Part shown: positions 17,725 through 26,844 of the stretch, in pieces
How the letters are laid out: every line of letters starts with the position of its first letter
Numbering within the stretch: position 1 is the stretch's first letter
DNA from: Mesorhizobium helmanticense
GTDB taxonomy: Bacteria; Pseudomonadota; Alphaproteobacteria; Rhizobiales; Rhizobiaceae
DNA: 64,000 bases
Direction of reading: 5' to 3'
Assembly (NCBI RefSeq): GCF_003034915.1
Contig: NZ_PZJX01000025.1
Coordinates: forward strand, 62,001 to 126,000
Made by a program: the position numbers and the translations under genes
Notes under the pieces: generated by a model
The model's input: only the letters and a program-made list of their open reading frames with translations
Told to the model about the DNA's origin: nothing
Database searches by the model: none

Positions 17725-18077
17725 TCACTGCGACTTGGCCTTGACGGCCGCGAACACCTCATCGGCCTGCTGCTTGAAAGTGGCGGGATCGACCTGGCTG
17801 CCGTTGAGCATTGTCGACCAGTGGCGGTTTCGAGACTGGGCAGGTGATGGGTATCGACACGATCGGAAAGGCCGGTGCCGCGCTTGTCGAACAGGATCAG
17901 CCGCGAGAAAGCCGAAAGCCGCTTCAGCAGCCGGCTGTAGCCCTCGTCTTCCCACTGCAGGTTGAGATTGGAGATGAAGCCCGGCACGAAAACGAGATCG
18001 AACAACCCCTGGCCGACCACCTGATAGGCGATCCGCACATCACCGCTACGGGCATATCTGGTCTCGATCGGCCTCAC
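17725..18077 (-). pseudogene. Chimeric remnant: N-terminus of an alpha/beta-hydrolase fused to the tail of another gene
   Basis: From a GTG at 18077 the frame reads a typical alpha/beta-hydrolase start (RPIETRYARSGDVRIAYQVV, then VFVPGFISNLNLQW and LILFDKRGTGLSDR), as in hydrolases fused to adenylate cyclases, but homology stops near 17825, before the catalytic residues. From there the minus-strand frame shifted by one reads a clean C-terminus (WSTMLNGSQVDPATFKQQ, ending FAAVKAKSQ at a TGA, 17725) that resembles the end of a periplasmic solute-binding protein. The two pieces meet at about 17820-17830, consistent with a deletion scar. No full-length product is expected. Confidence 0.6.
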
Positions 18078-18207
18078 GCAACCACCCCGCCCGGCCAGAC
18101 GATTTCCTGTCGTCAACCATAGCAGAGCCAAGCCGTTTGCGGCAGACAAACTTTAGCGGGCTGGAATATAAGACCTCTGGCGGCCGGAAGGGTGCGCCAA
18201 GGCTATT

Positions 18208-18516
18208 TCAGTGGGCCGCGCTCTCGGCCTGGGTAGTCTGGCTGTAACCAAGGCTCATGTCGGCCTGTTCGGGCGACTTTGGCCGCTTGATCCTGGCCGA
18301 AGCGGCCACCACGAGCTCGTCGAAATTCTCGGTGCCGCTGTCCAGCATCTCGAAGAACTGCCGCCGCATCCTCGGCTCCCAGAACTTGTTGATGTGCTCG
18401 GCGACGCCGGCAATGCCTTCCTCGCGCGATTTGGAATGGAAGAAGGCCGCGATCTGGTTGGCCATGCGCACCAGCTTTTCCCTGGTGCTGGTGATGTGGT
18501 CTTCGTCATGCGACAT
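18208..18516 (-). CDS. fdsD: Formate dehydrogenase subunit delta
   Basis: A 102-residue accessory protein, last gene of the fds operon. It shows the FdsD pattern: KLVRMANQIAAFFHSK, then VAEHINKFWEPRMRRQF and FDELVVAA. FdsD is needed for a fully active molybdenum formate dehydrogenase, probably with cofactor sulfuration. The ATG at 18516 overlaps the fdhD stop by 11 bases, so translation is coupled. A short Ala/Glu-rich tail ends the protein. Confidence 0.88.
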   Translation of the reverse strand: MSHDEDHITSTREKLVRMANQIAAFFHSKSREEGIAGVAEHINKFWEPRMRRQFFEMLDSGTENFDELVVAASARIKRPKSPEQADMSLGYSQTTQAESAAH

Positions 18517-19336
18517 GCTTGGCAACTCCGCAAACCACCCGTTCGGGGTGGGTGAAAATATCGAAATCATCGCCGCGCACCAGCGCCACCAGCGTCATCC
18601 CGGCGGCCTCGGCGGTGCGGATGGCAAGGGCGGTCGGCGCCGAAACGGCGATGATGATGGCCGCGCCGATGGCCGCCGTCTTCTGCACCATCTCCACCGA
18701 AACGCGCGACGTCACCACAACGGCGCCAGATGCGCCGTCAATGCCGGCCTTGGCCAGCGCACCGGCCAGCTTGTCCAGCGCATTGTGGCGGCCGACATCC
18801 TCGCGCGCCATGACGATGCCCTTGCCGGGTACGTAGAAGCCGGCGGCATGCACGGCTCCCGTTTCCGTGTGCAGCGGCTGCACTTTCGACAAAAGCTTGA
18901 CCGAGCGGGTGATGTCTTGGGCATCAAGCGTAAGTTTCGACGAACCGACCATGTCGACCGAGCGCATCGCTTCCTCGATCGATTCGATGCCGCAAAGCCC
19001 ACATCCCACGGGGCCGGCTAGCCGCCTGCGCCGCGCCTCGAAGCGCGTATTGGCCTGATCCCTGAGCCGTATCTGGATATCGATGCCGGCGCCGAGATTC
19101 TCGACTTCGATCGCCTCGATCTCCTCCGGCGCAGCGATAATGCCTTCGGTCAGCGAGAAGCCGAGCGCGAAATCCTCGAAATCGGCGGGACTCGCCATCA
19201 TCACCGCATGCGTGGTGCCGGCAAAGGAGAACGCCACCGGCGTCTCCTCCGGCACCATGCGATTCGCCGCCACCGTGCCGCTGGCGCGGTGCGCCAGCCG
19301 CGATATCTGCGTCGTTGCTTTGCGGCGCGCGGCCAA
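18506..19336 (-). CDS. fdhD: Formate dehydrogenase accessory sulfurtransferase FdhD
   Basis: A 276-residue FdhD/FdsC-type protein that transfers sulfur to the bis-molybdopterin guanine dinucleotide cofactor. The two conserved cysteines are present in VGCGLCGIES at about residue 110-120, and the nucleotide-binding part has GIVMAREDVGRHNALDKL and VVTSRVSVEMVQK. The start is a TTG at 19336, two bases after the fdsA stop; an ATG 26 codons later is possible. The order fdsGBA-fdhD-fdsD is the usual one (fdsGBACD). Confidence 0.9.
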   Translation of the reverse strand: MAARRKATTQISRLAHRASGTVAANRMVPEETPVAFSFAGTTHAVMMASPADFEDFALGFSLTEGIIAAPEEIEAIEVENLGAGIDIQIRLRDQANTRFEARRRRLAGPVGCGLCGIESIEEAMRSVDMVGSSKLTLDAQDITRSVKLLSKVQPLHTETGAVHAAGFYVPGKGIVMAREDVGRHNALDKLAGALAKAGIDGASGAVVVTSRVSVEMVQKTAAIGAAIIIAVSAPTALAIRTAEAAGMTLVALVRGDDFDIFTHPERVVCGVAKHVA

Positions 19337-19338
19337 GA

Positions 19339-22251
19339 CTATTCCGCCGCTTCCAGCGGGGCGATGCGCCGGCTCTGGCGGGCCTGCTCGTTATAGTCCC
19401 TCTGCCAGTCGGTCGGACCGTTGGACGGCGTCACCTGCACCGCGGTGACCTTGTATTCCGGACAGTTGGTCGCCCAGTCCGAGAAGTCGGTGGTGATCAC
19501 GTTGGCCTGGGTGTCAGGGTGATGGAACGTCGTATAGACGACGCCCGGCGACACCCGGTCGGTGATCAGCGCGCGCAGCGTCGTCTCGCCGGAACGGCTC
19601 GCCAGCCGCACCCAGTCGCCTTCGCGGATGCCGCGGTTCTCGGCATCGTGCGGATGGATCTCCAGCCGGTCCTCGGCATGCCACATCACATTCTCGGTGC
19701 GCCTCGTCTGCGCGCCGACATTGTACTGCGACAGAATCCGGCCGGTGGTGAGCAGCAGCGGGAAGCGCGGTCCTGTCCTTTCGTCCGTCGCCACATATTC
19801 GGTGCGGATGAACTTGCCCTTGCCGCGCACGAAACCATCGACATGCATGATCGGCGTGCCAAGGGGCGCCTTTTCGTTGCAGGGCCATTGCACCGATCCG
19901 ACACGGTCGAGCAGCTCGAAGGAGACGTTGGCGAAGCTCGGCGTCGTCTTGGCGATCTCGTCCATGATCTCGGAAGGATGCTGGTAGTTCCAGTCCAGAC
20001 CGATCGCGCGGGCAAGCTCCTGCGTCGCCTCCCAGTCGGCGTAGCGCGCCTTCGGCTCCAGAACCTTGCGCACCATGTTGATGCGGCGCTCGGCATTGGT
20101 GAAGGTGCCGTCCTTCTCGAGGAAGGTCGAGCCCGGCAGGAACACATGCGCATAGTTCGCGGTCTCGTTGAGGAAGAGATCGTGCACGACCACGCATTCC
20201 ATCGCCGCAAGGCCGCCCGCGACATGCTTGGTATCAGGGTCGGACTGCAGAATGTCCTCGCCCTGGATGTAGATGCCCTTGAATGTACCGTCGACGGCGG
20301 CGTCCAGCATGTTGGGGATGCGCAGGCCGGGCTCGTCGTCGAGCTTCACGCCCCACAGGCTCTCATAGATGTCGCGCACGGCTTCACCGGAGATGTGGCG
20401 ATAGCCCGGCAACTCATGCGGGAAGGAGCCCATGTCGCATGAGCCCTGCACGTTGTTCTGGCCGCGCAGCGGGTTCACGCCGACGCCTGGCCGGCCGATG
20501 TTGCCGGTGGCCATGGCGAGGTTGGCGATCGCCATCACCGTGGTCGAACCCTGGCTGTGTTCCGTGACGCCGAGGCCGTAATAGATCGCGCCATTGCCGC
20601 CGGTGGCGTAGAGACGCGCGGCACCCCGGATCAGCTCGGGGTCGACGCCGGACAGCTTGCCGACGGTTTCGGGGCTGTTTTCCGGCAAGGCGACGAAAGA
20701 GGCCCAGTCCTGGAACTCCGCCCAGTCGCAGCGCTCGCGGATGAAAGCCTCATTGAAAAGACCTTCGGTGACAACGACATGCGCCAGCGCCGTCAGCACA
20801 GCCACATTGGTGCCGGGCTTCAGCGGCAGATGATAGTCCGCTTCGACATGCGCCGACTTGACCATCTCGGTGCGGCGCGGATCGAGCACGATCAGCTTTG
20901 CGCCCTGGCGCAACCGCTTCTTCAGCCGCGAGGCAAACACCGGATGGGCCGAAACCGGATTGGCGCCGATGACCACGGCGACGTCGGTGAATTCGACGGA
21001 ATCGAAATCCTGCGTGCCGGCCGAGGTGCCATAGGTCTGACCGAGCCCATAGCCGGTCGGCGAATGGCAGACGCGCGCGCAAGTGTCGACATTGTTGTTG
21101 CGGAAGCCCTGCCGCACCAGCTTCTGCACGAGATAGGTCTCCTCGTTCGTGCAGCGCGAGGAGGTGATGCCGCCGATTGCCGTGCGTCCGTACTGATACT
21201 GGATACGGCGGAATTCCTTGGCGGTATGGGCGATCGCCTCTTCCCAGCTTACCTCCCGCCAGGGATCGCTGATCTTTTCGCGGATCATCGGCGACAGGAT
21301 GCGGTCCTTGTGGGTGGCGTAGCCGTAGGCGAAACGACCCTTCACGCAGGAATGGCCATGGTTGGCCTTGCCCTCCTTGTAGGGCAGCATGCGGATGACC
21401 TCGTCGTCCTTCACCTCGGCCTTGAACGAGCAGCCGACGCCGCAATAGGCGCAGGTGGTGACGGCCGAGCGCTCCGGCAGGCCCTTCTCAAGCACCGTTT
21501 TCTCGCGCAGCGCATCGGTCGGGCAGGCCTGCACGCAGGCGCCGCAAGACACGCATTCGGAAGTGATGAAATCCTCGTGCATGCCAGCGACCATGCGCGA
21601 TTCGAAACCGCGACCCTCGATGGTCAGCGCGAAGGTGCCCTGCACCTCCTCGCAGGCCCGCACGCAACGCGAGCAGACGATGCATTGCGCCGGATCATAG
21701 GCGAAATAGGGGTTGGATTCGTCACGCGCGATGTAGTCGACCGCCAACGAGCCGTGGCCGGGCGCGACCCCATTCTCCTGCTTGACGTGGTTGCGGCCTT
21801 CGACGCCGTAGCGGTTCTCGCTGAGGCCGACCGACTTCGCGACCGCGTCGAATTCGCTGGCGCCGGTTCCGGCCTTTTCGTTCCAGCCAGTCGGATGGTC
21901 GGAGACATAGAGTTCCATGACGCCGCGGCGAATGGCGTCGAGCCGCTCGGACTGCGTGTTGACCACCATGCCTTCGCCGACCGGCGTCGTGCAGGACGCC
22001 GGCGTGCCGCCGCGTCCTTCGATCTCGACCAGGCAGACGCGGCACGAACCGAACGAATCCAGCATGTCAGTGGCGCAGAGCTTCGGGATTTCGACCCCAC
22101 CCTCCATCGCCGCACGCATGATCGACGTGCCTTCCGGCACGGTGATGCTGCGGCCGTCGACGGTCAGCGTGACCTGCTTTTCCGCATTGGATTGCGGAGT
22201 TCCGAAGTCGATCTCTTCGATGAGTGACGGGAAGTCGGCCTTGATGTTCAT
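19339..22251 (-). CDS. fdsA: NAD-dependent formate dehydrogenase subunit alpha
   Basis: The 970-residue catalytic subunit oxidising formate to CO2. In order: a [2Fe-2S] ferredoxin domain with Cys59, Cys70, Cys73 and Cys87; a His-Cys3 and two [4Fe-4S] clusters (AQCIVCSRCVRACEEV and SECVSCGACVQACPTDAL); the Mo/W-bis-MGD oxidoreductase core beginning with TTCAYCGVGCSFKAEV; and the C-terminal molydopterin dinucleotide-binding domain. The active-site residue is cysteine in ARVCHSPTGYGLG, not selenocysteine. Soluble: no twin-arginine signal or membrane helix. Works with FdsB and FdsG. Confidence 0.96.
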   Translation of the reverse strand: MNIKADFPSLIEEIDFGTPQSNAEKQVTLTVDGRSITVPEGTSIMRAAMEGGVEIPKLCATDMLDSFGSCRVCLVEIEGRGGTPASCTTPVGEGMVVNTQSERLDAIRRGVMELYVSDHPTGWNEKAGTGASEFDAVAKSVGLSENRYGVEGRNHVKQENGVAPGHGSLAVDYIARDESNPYFAYDPAQCIVCSRCVRACEEVQGTFALTIEGRGFESRMVAGMHEDFITSECVSCGACVQACPTDALREKTVLEKGLPERSAVTTCAYCGVGCSFKAEVKDDEVIRMLPYKEGKANHGHSCVKGRFAYGYATHKDRILSPMIREKISDPWREVSWEEAIAHTAKEFRRIQYQYGRTAIGGITSSRCTNEETYLVQKLVRQGFRNNNVDTCARVCHSPTGYGLGQTYGTSAGTQDFDSVEFTDVAVVIGANPVSAHPVFASRLKKRLRQGAKLIVLDPRRTEMVKSAHVEADYHLPLKPGTNVAVLTALAHVVVTEGLFNEAFIRERCDWAEFQDWASFVALPENSPETVGKLSGVDPELIRGAARLYATGGNGAIYYGLGVTEHSQGSTTVMAIANLAMATGNIGRPGVGVNPLRGQNNVQGSCDMGSFPHELPGYRHISGEAVRDIYESLWGVKLDDEPGLRIPNMLDAAVDGTFKGIYIQGEDILQSDPDTKHVAGGLAAMECVVVHDLFLNETANYAHVFLPGSTFLEKDGTFTNAERRINMVRKVLEPKARYADWEATQELARAIGLDWNYQHPSEIMDEIAKTTPSFANVSFELLDRVGSVQWPCNEKAPLGTPIMHVDGFVRGKGKFIRTEYVATDERTGPRFPLLLTTGRILSQYNVGAQTRRTENVMWHAEDRLEIHPHDAENRGIREGDWVRLASRSGETTLRALITDRVSPGVVYTTFHHPDTQANVITTDFSDWATNCPEYKVTAVQVTPSNGPTDWQRDYNEQARQSRRIAPLEAAE

Positions 22252-22261
22252 CTGCCAGCTC

Positions 22262-23818
22262 CTATTCAGCAGCGACGCGCGTTGGCGCCGGCTTGAAATC
22301 CTCGGGGAAATGCGTGATCGAGCTCATCACCGGGTAAGGCGTGAAGCCGCCCAGCGCGCACAGCGATCCGAACTTCATCGTGTTGCAGAGGTCGGTAACC
22401 AGGGCGAGGTTCTTCTCCGGCTCGATGCCGGCCGCGAGCCTGTCGATGGTCTCGACACCGCGGGTCGAGCCGATGCGGCAGGGCGTGCACTTGCCGCAGC
22501 TCTCGATGGCGCAGAACTCCATGGCGAAACGCGCCTGCTTCAGCATGTCGGCGGTGTCGTCGAACACGGTGATGCCGGCATGGCCGATCAGCCCGTCCTT
22601 GGCGGCGAAGGCTTCATAGTCGAACGGCGTGTCGAACAGGGCGCGCGGGAAATAGGCGCCGAGCGGCCCGCCGACCTGCACCGCCTTGACCGGACGCCCC
22701 GAGGCCGTGCCACCGCCGATATCGTCGACGATCTCGCCCAGCGTCATGCCGAAGGCCGCCTCGAACAGGCCGCCATGCTTGACGTTGCCGGCGATCTGGA
22801 TCGGGATCGTGCCACGCGAGCGGCCCATGCCGTAATCCTTGTAGAAGGCCGCACCCTTGTCCATGATGATGGGCACCGAGGCCAGCGAGATGACGTTGTT
22901 GATCACCGTCGGCTTGCCGAACAGCCCCTGGATCGCCGGCAGCGGCGGCTTGGCGCGCACCACGCCGCGCTTGCCTTCCAGGCTGTTCAAGAGCGAGGTT
23001 TCCTCCCCGCAGACATAGGCGCCGGCGCCGACGCGGATTTCCATGTCGAAAGTGTTGGGCGAACCCAGCACATTGACGCCGAGCACGCCGGCCTTGCGGG
23101 CGACCTCGACAGCCTTGTTCATTGTCGCCACCGCATGCGGATATTCCGAGCGGATATAGACAAAGCCCTTGGTGGCGCCGGTGGCGATGCCGGCGATCGC
23201 CATGCCTTCGATCAGCACGAAGGGATCGCCCTCCATGATCATGCGGTCGGCGAAAGTGGCGCTGTCGCCCTCATCGGCGTTGCAGACGATGTATTTGCGG
23301 TCGCCCGCCGTATCGAGCACCGTCTTCCACTTGATGCCGGTCGGGAAGCCGGCGCCGCCGCGGCCGCGCAGGCCGGACTCGGTGACTTGCTTGACGATGT
23401 CGGCCGGCGCCATGGCCACCGCGTTCTGCAATCCCTTCAGCCCGCCAAGCGACTTGTAGGCATCGAGCGACAGCGGGTCGTTGATGCCGCAGCGCGCGAA
23501 GGTCAGCCGCGTTTGCTTGGCCAGGAACGGGATCTTGTCGGGCGCACCCAGCCAGCGCTTGTGATGGCCGCCGGTGAGAAAGCCGCAATCGAACAGGCTC
23601 TTGACGTCCGATGGCTTGACCGGTCCGTAGGCGACGCGGCCATTGGCGGTTGCCACTTCGACCATCGGTTCGAGGAAATAGGCGCCGCGCGAACCGTTGC
23701 GCACGATCTTGGCCTCGATGCCGCGATCGGCCAGTTCCTTCGCGATCGCCTTGGCGACCTTTTCCGCGCCGAGCGCCAGCGCGCCGGAATCGCCGGGAAT
23801 GTAGATGCGGGGGATCAT
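22262..23818 (-). CDS. fdsB: NAD-dependent formate dehydrogenase subunit beta
   Basis: A 518-residue NuoF-like subunit carrying FMN, the NAD site and a [4Fe-4S] cluster; it passes electrons from FdsA to NAD+. Seen are an N-terminal thioredoxin-like domain (about 1-110), GLRGRGGAGFPTGIKWK (NADH/FMN-binding), the GAYVCGEETSLLNSLEG segment and the cluster site ESCGKCTPCRIGS with a later cysteine in FGSLCALGG. Its ATG overlaps the fdsG stop by four bases. Confidence 0.96.
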   Translation of the reverse strand: MIPRIYIPGDSGALALGAEKVAKAIAKELADRGIEAKIVRNGSRGAYFLEPMVEVATANGRVAYGPVKPSDVKSLFDCGFLTGGHHKRWLGAPDKIPFLAKQTRLTFARCGINDPLSLDAYKSLGGLKGLQNAVAMAPADIVKQVTESGLRGRGGAGFPTGIKWKTVLDTAGDRKYIVCNADEGDSATFADRMIMEGDPFVLIEGMAIAGIATGATKGFVYIRSEYPHAVATMNKAVEVARKAGVLGVNVLGSPNTFDMEIRVGAGAYVCGEETSLLNSLEGKRGVVRAKPPLPAIQGLFGKPTVINNVISLASVPIIMDKGAAFYKDYGMGRSRGTIPIQIAGNVKHGGLFEAAFGMTLGEIVDDIGGGTASGRPVKAVQVGGPLGAYFPRALFDTPFDYEAFAAKDGLIGHAGITVFDDTADMLKQARFAMEFCAIESCGKCTPCRIGSTRGVETIDRLAAGIEPEKNLALVTDLCNTMKFGSLCALGGFTPYPVMSSITHFPEDFKPAPTRVAAE

Positions 23819-24294
23819 GAGCGCACCTCCGCGGCGATCTCTTCGATCTTCTCGTCATCGAGCCGCCCGATCACCTCGCCATCCAGCATCGCCGATGGCG
23901 AACAGGCGCAAAGCCCGAGGCAATAAACCGGCTCGAGTGTCACCGAGCCATCGCGGGTGGTCTCGTGAAAACCGATGCCGAGCAACTGCTTGAATTTGGC
24001 GGCGACAGCGTCCGAACCCATCGACTGGCAGGCTTCCGCCTGGCAGAGCTTGAGCACATGCCGGCCGGCCGGACGGGCGCGGAAATCATGATAGAAGGTG
24101 ACGACGCCATACACCTCGGCCCTGGAGAGGTTCAGCCCATCGGCGATGACGGGCAGTGCTTCCTGCGGCACATGGCCGAACTCTTCCTGGATGCCGTGGA
24201 GGATCGGCAGCAGCGGGCCTTCGAGGCCCTTCATCTCCTGGACGATCGCCGCCGTGCGCGACGCAATCTCGGTACTTGCTAGCTGCATCGTCAT
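23815..24294 (-). CDS. fdsG: NAD-dependent formate dehydrogenase subunit gamma
   Basis: A 159-residue NuoE-like [2Fe-2S] subunit, first gene of the operon. Cluster ligands are the cysteines in CQAEACQSMG and VYCLGLCACSPS; the helical N-terminus includes LPILHGIQEEFGHVPQEALP. It accepts electrons from the FMN/NAD module. The 135-base region upstream contains a perfect LysR-type palindrome (24383-24405), so expression is probably controlled by the LysR protein encoded just behind it. Confidence 0.95.
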   Translation of the reverse strand: MTMQLASTEIASRTAAIVQEMKGLEGPLLPILHGIQEEFGHVPQEALPVIADGLNLSRAEVYGVVTFYHDFRARPAGRHVLKLCQAEACQSMGSDAVAAKFKQLLGIGFHETTRDGSVTLEPVYCLGLCACSPSAMLDGEVIGRLDDEKIEEIAAEVRS

Positions 24295-24382
24295 GCAGCG
24301 CCCTCCCTGGTCGATAGCGATTTGTCGCTAAGTCTTTACAAAATCAGAGGAAACCCGTGGAATCAATAAAGCTGTTTCGTCG

Positions 24383-24405
24383 CTTGATAGAAATTTTCTA
24401 TCAAG
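24383..24405. promoter_or_regulatory. LysR-type operator upstream of fdsG
   Basis: Perfect dyad with 11-base arms CTTGATAGAAA and TTTCTATCAAG around a single central T. It contains TAGA-N5-TCTA, which obeys the LysR T-N11-A rule, and lies 89 bases before the fdsG start. Confidence 0.72.
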
Positions 24406-24429
24406 CTCCCTCAGCACGCATTGTTTAGC

Positions 24430-25329
24430 CTAGTGCTGGGCGCGGAAATCGTCCGCCAGCGCCATCGCCTCGTCCAGCAGCGCCGAGACCAGCGGCGTGT
24501 GCGGTTCGCGCGGCGTCGCCACCAGCCCGACTGTGTGGCTGGCATCCGGCTCGACGATCGGGATGGCCCGGATCGGTTCGGAAAAGCCGAATGTTTCCGC
24601 AAGGTTGAGCGGCATGATCGACGACCACTTGCCAGTCCGGATATGTGAAAACAGCACGATCATCGAATTGGATTCGAGCGTCGGCCGCACCTGAACGCCG
24701 GCTTCGGCCAGATGCTGGTCGATGATGCGGCGATTCTGCATGTCCGGCGTCAAAAGACAGAGCGGCAGCTGGCTGAGTTCGGCCCATGTCACTTTGTCGC
24801 GGTCGGAATAGGTGTTTCCGGTCGCGGTGATCAGTTGGTAGCGCTCGTCATAGAGCGGTACGCTGGTCACCCGGCCGAGCGGCTCGTTATCGAGATAGGT
24901 GATGCCTGCGTCGATGTCGAAATTGCCCAGCAGCGTCAGCACCTCGATCGAGGTCCGCGACAGCACCGAGAAGGTGACGCCCGGATGCTTTTCGCGGAAG
25001 GGCGTCGTCAGCCGCGCCACCATGGCGAGCGCGGTCGGTACGGCGGCGATGCGGATGCGGCCGGACAGGCCGTGGCGCGCCGCCCGCATCTCCTCGCGCA
25101 TGGTGCGGCTGTCGCCGACGATGCGTCGCGCCCACACCAGCACCTGCTTGCCTTCCGGCGTCAGCCCCTGGAAGCGTGAGCCGCGCAGCACCAGCATCAC
25201 GCCGAGCTGGCCCTCGAGCTGCTTGATCCCGGCCGAAAGCGTCGGCTGAGTGACGCCGCACAGCTCCGCCGCCCGGCCGAAATGCTCTTCCCTGGCCAGC
25301 GCGATGAAGAATTCCAGCTTGTCGATCAT
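24430..25329 (-). CDS. LysR-family regulator of the formate dehydrogenase operon (FdsR-like)
   Basis: A 299-residue LysR protein with N-terminal helix-turn-helix (MIDKLEFFIALAREEHFGRA, GVTQPTLSAGIKQLEGQLG) and effector domain. It lies directly upstream of fdsG in the same direction, with a 135-base gap holding a LysR palindrome; a second copy of the same TAGA-N5-TCTA motif lies before its own start. A formate-responsive LysR (FdsR) is known to govern fds genes in Cupriavidus, so this role is well supported by context, although not proven here. Confidence 0.85.
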   Translation of the reverse strand: MIDKLEFFIALAREEHFGRAAELCGVTQPTLSAGIKQLEGQLGVMLVLRGSRFQGLTPEGKQVLVWARRIVGDSRTMREEMRAARHGLSGRIRIAAVPTALAMVARLTTPFREKHPGVTFSVLSRTSIEVLTLLGNFDIDAGITYLDNEPLGRVTSVPLYDERYQLITATGNTYSDRDKVTWAELSQLPLCLLTPDMQNRRIIDQHLAEAGVQVRPTLESNSMIVLFSHIRTGKWSSIMPLNLAETFGFSEPIRAIPIVEPDASHTVGLVATPREPHTPLVSALLDEAMALADDFRAQH

Positions 25330-25371
25330 GCCGCGAGCCCTTCTGCAAAGGTCGAACGGCCGAGCCGTTTG

Positions 25372-25389
25372 CTAGATATCGTCTATCAG
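25372..25389. promoter_or_regulatory. Second LysR-type site, upstream of the regulator gene
   Basis: CTAGATATCGTCTATCAG contains TAGA-N5-TCTA and shares the TCTATCA half with the site before fdsG. It lies 43 bases upstream of the LysR start, the usual place for negative autoregulation. Confidence 0.5.
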
Positions 25390-25484
25390 GCCGCGGGTGG
25401 CGGCAACATGCAATAACCAATTGATAAGATTTGCCTTGTCATCATGGGCGATATCAACACTGCAGCGGCCTGCTGGAGGTGAGA

Positions 25485-26738
25485 TTGGTTAGCACGCTCC
25501 ATCAGCATCCGCCAGAAATGCAAACCGCAGCGGATCTGCGCGAAGCGGCGCGCCTGCAGGCGCTCGATCGTTTCGACATACTGGACACGCCGCGTGAAGC
25601 CTCATTCGACCGCATCACGCGATTGATACGGACCGTCCTCGATGTCCCGATTGCCATTGTGTCGGTCATTGACAGGCATCGGCAATGGTACAAAGCTTGC
25701 GAAGGTCTCTCCACCGGCGAAGCCGAGCGCAAGGACACATTTTGCCGCCATACGGTCCTCATGGACGGCCCGCTGATCGTTCGCGATGCAACAAAAGATC
25801 CGCGTTTTGCCGACAACCCTCATGTCAGGAACGATCCTCACATCCGGTTCTACGCAGGCGTGCCTTTGCGCACACGCGATGGCCACAACATCGGCAGTGT
25901 CTGTGCCATAGGTTACAAGCCGCGAGAATTCGGCTCGCTTGAGACGGCCATACTGCAGGATTTCTCCGACCTGGTCATGGATCAGCTGGAAATGCGCCAG
26001 CATGCTTCCAGCGATGCGCTCACCGGTGTGCTCTCGCGACGGGCTTTCATGGAGCAGGGTCGCAGGGCGTTTGCGCTGGCGAAACGGCAGCGCTTCGATC
26101 TCTCCTGCATCGTCTTCGATGTCGATCACTTCAAATCGGTCAACGATACATTCGGCCACGCCGTCGGCGACGAGGTTTTGAGCGGCGTTGCCAGGCGATG
26201 CGGCGCGGCCTTGCGCGATGTCGACATATTCGGGCGCGTCGGCGGCGAGGAGTTCGCCATATTAATGTATTCCAGCCGCAAAGGTGCGCTTGAATCGGCC
26301 GAGCGACTGCGCGGCGCAATCGAAGCGATGAAGCTCGCGCATGGCACGGTTGAGATAGCGGTTACCGCAAGCCTGGGCGTTGCGCCGCTCGATTCCACAA
26401 TCTCCAGCCTGCATGACCTGATCGAACGCGCCGACACGGCCATGTACAGCTCGAAGCACGCTGGCCGCAATCGGACGACCGTCTGGAACTCGCTGGCAAA
26501 CGACGAGGCACGGCCACGTCGAAGGGTACTCAAGGCTGGCCAGATCGTGTTCAACGCGCGCATGTCTACCATCGACTGCACGGTCCGCAGCCTCGGCGAG
26601 GACGGCGCCACTATCGACGTCTCGAATATCGCCGGTATTCCTGAGCAGTTCCTGCTGGTTATCAGGGCAGACAAATTCGAAACGAAATGTCGTGTCGTTT
26701 CCCAGAAGGAAAGACGTCTGGAACTGTCTTTCGACTGA
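25485..26738 (+). CDS. GAF-GGDEF-PilZ diguanylate cyclase
   Basis: A 417-residue signalling protein. A GAF sensor (about 20-170, with RHRQWYKACEGL and DTFCRHTVL) is followed by a diguanylate cyclase domain whose active site is intact (GRVGGEEFAI) and which has an RxxD inhibitory site (RDVD) five residues before it, and then by a PilZ-like domain (about 345-417). The PilZ part keeps the RRRVLKAG start but its second c-di-GMP motif looks degenerate (VRSLGEDGA). The start is taken as TTG 25485 because GGAGGTG lies just upstream. It synthesises c-di-GMP in the cytoplasm; no membrane helix. Input signal unknown. Confidence 0.85.
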   Translation: MVSTLHQHPPEMQTAADLREAARLQALDRFDILDTPREASFDRITRLIRTVLDVPIAIVSVIDRHRQWYKACEGLSTGEAERKDTFCRHTVLMDGPLIVRDATKDPRFADNPHVRNDPHIRFYAGVPLRTRDGHNIGSVCAIGYKPREFGSLETAILQDFSDLVMDQLEMRQHASSDALTGVLSRRAFMEQGRRAFALAKRQRFDLSCIVFDVDHFKSVNDTFGHAVGDEVLSGVARRCGAALRDVDIFGRVGGEEFAILMYSSRKGALESAERLRGAIEAMKLAHGTVEIAVTASLGVAPLDSTISSLHDLIERADTAMYSSKHAGRNRTTVWNSLANDEARPRRRVLKAGQIVFNARMSTIDCTVRSLGEDGATIDVSNIAGIPEQFLLVIRADKFETKCRVVSQKERRLELSFD

Positions 26739-26844
26739 GCGGGCACTAGTCAGCCGGCAAATCCACATCTTTAAGCCGGCTTAGCGGTTTCCACCGGCTG
26801 CTCGCAGCGCTATGTGGATGAAACGGCACGACGGGAGATCGAAC

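Noticed and set aside
20557..22227. 556-codon open frame on the plus strand opposite fdsA (also 21917-23926 and 3677-4948 on plus, 26746-28335 on minus)
   Set aside because: They lie antisense to well-conserved genes, have compositions (Arg/His/Asp/Ala-rich) expected from reading the opposite strand of G+C-rich coding DNA, and show no family motif.
26720..26844. PHO box before the DUF47-pit operon
   Set aside because: A CTGTC-like stretch occurs near 26726 but lies in the end of the upstream coding sequence and the second half does not match, so no PhoB site can be claimed.
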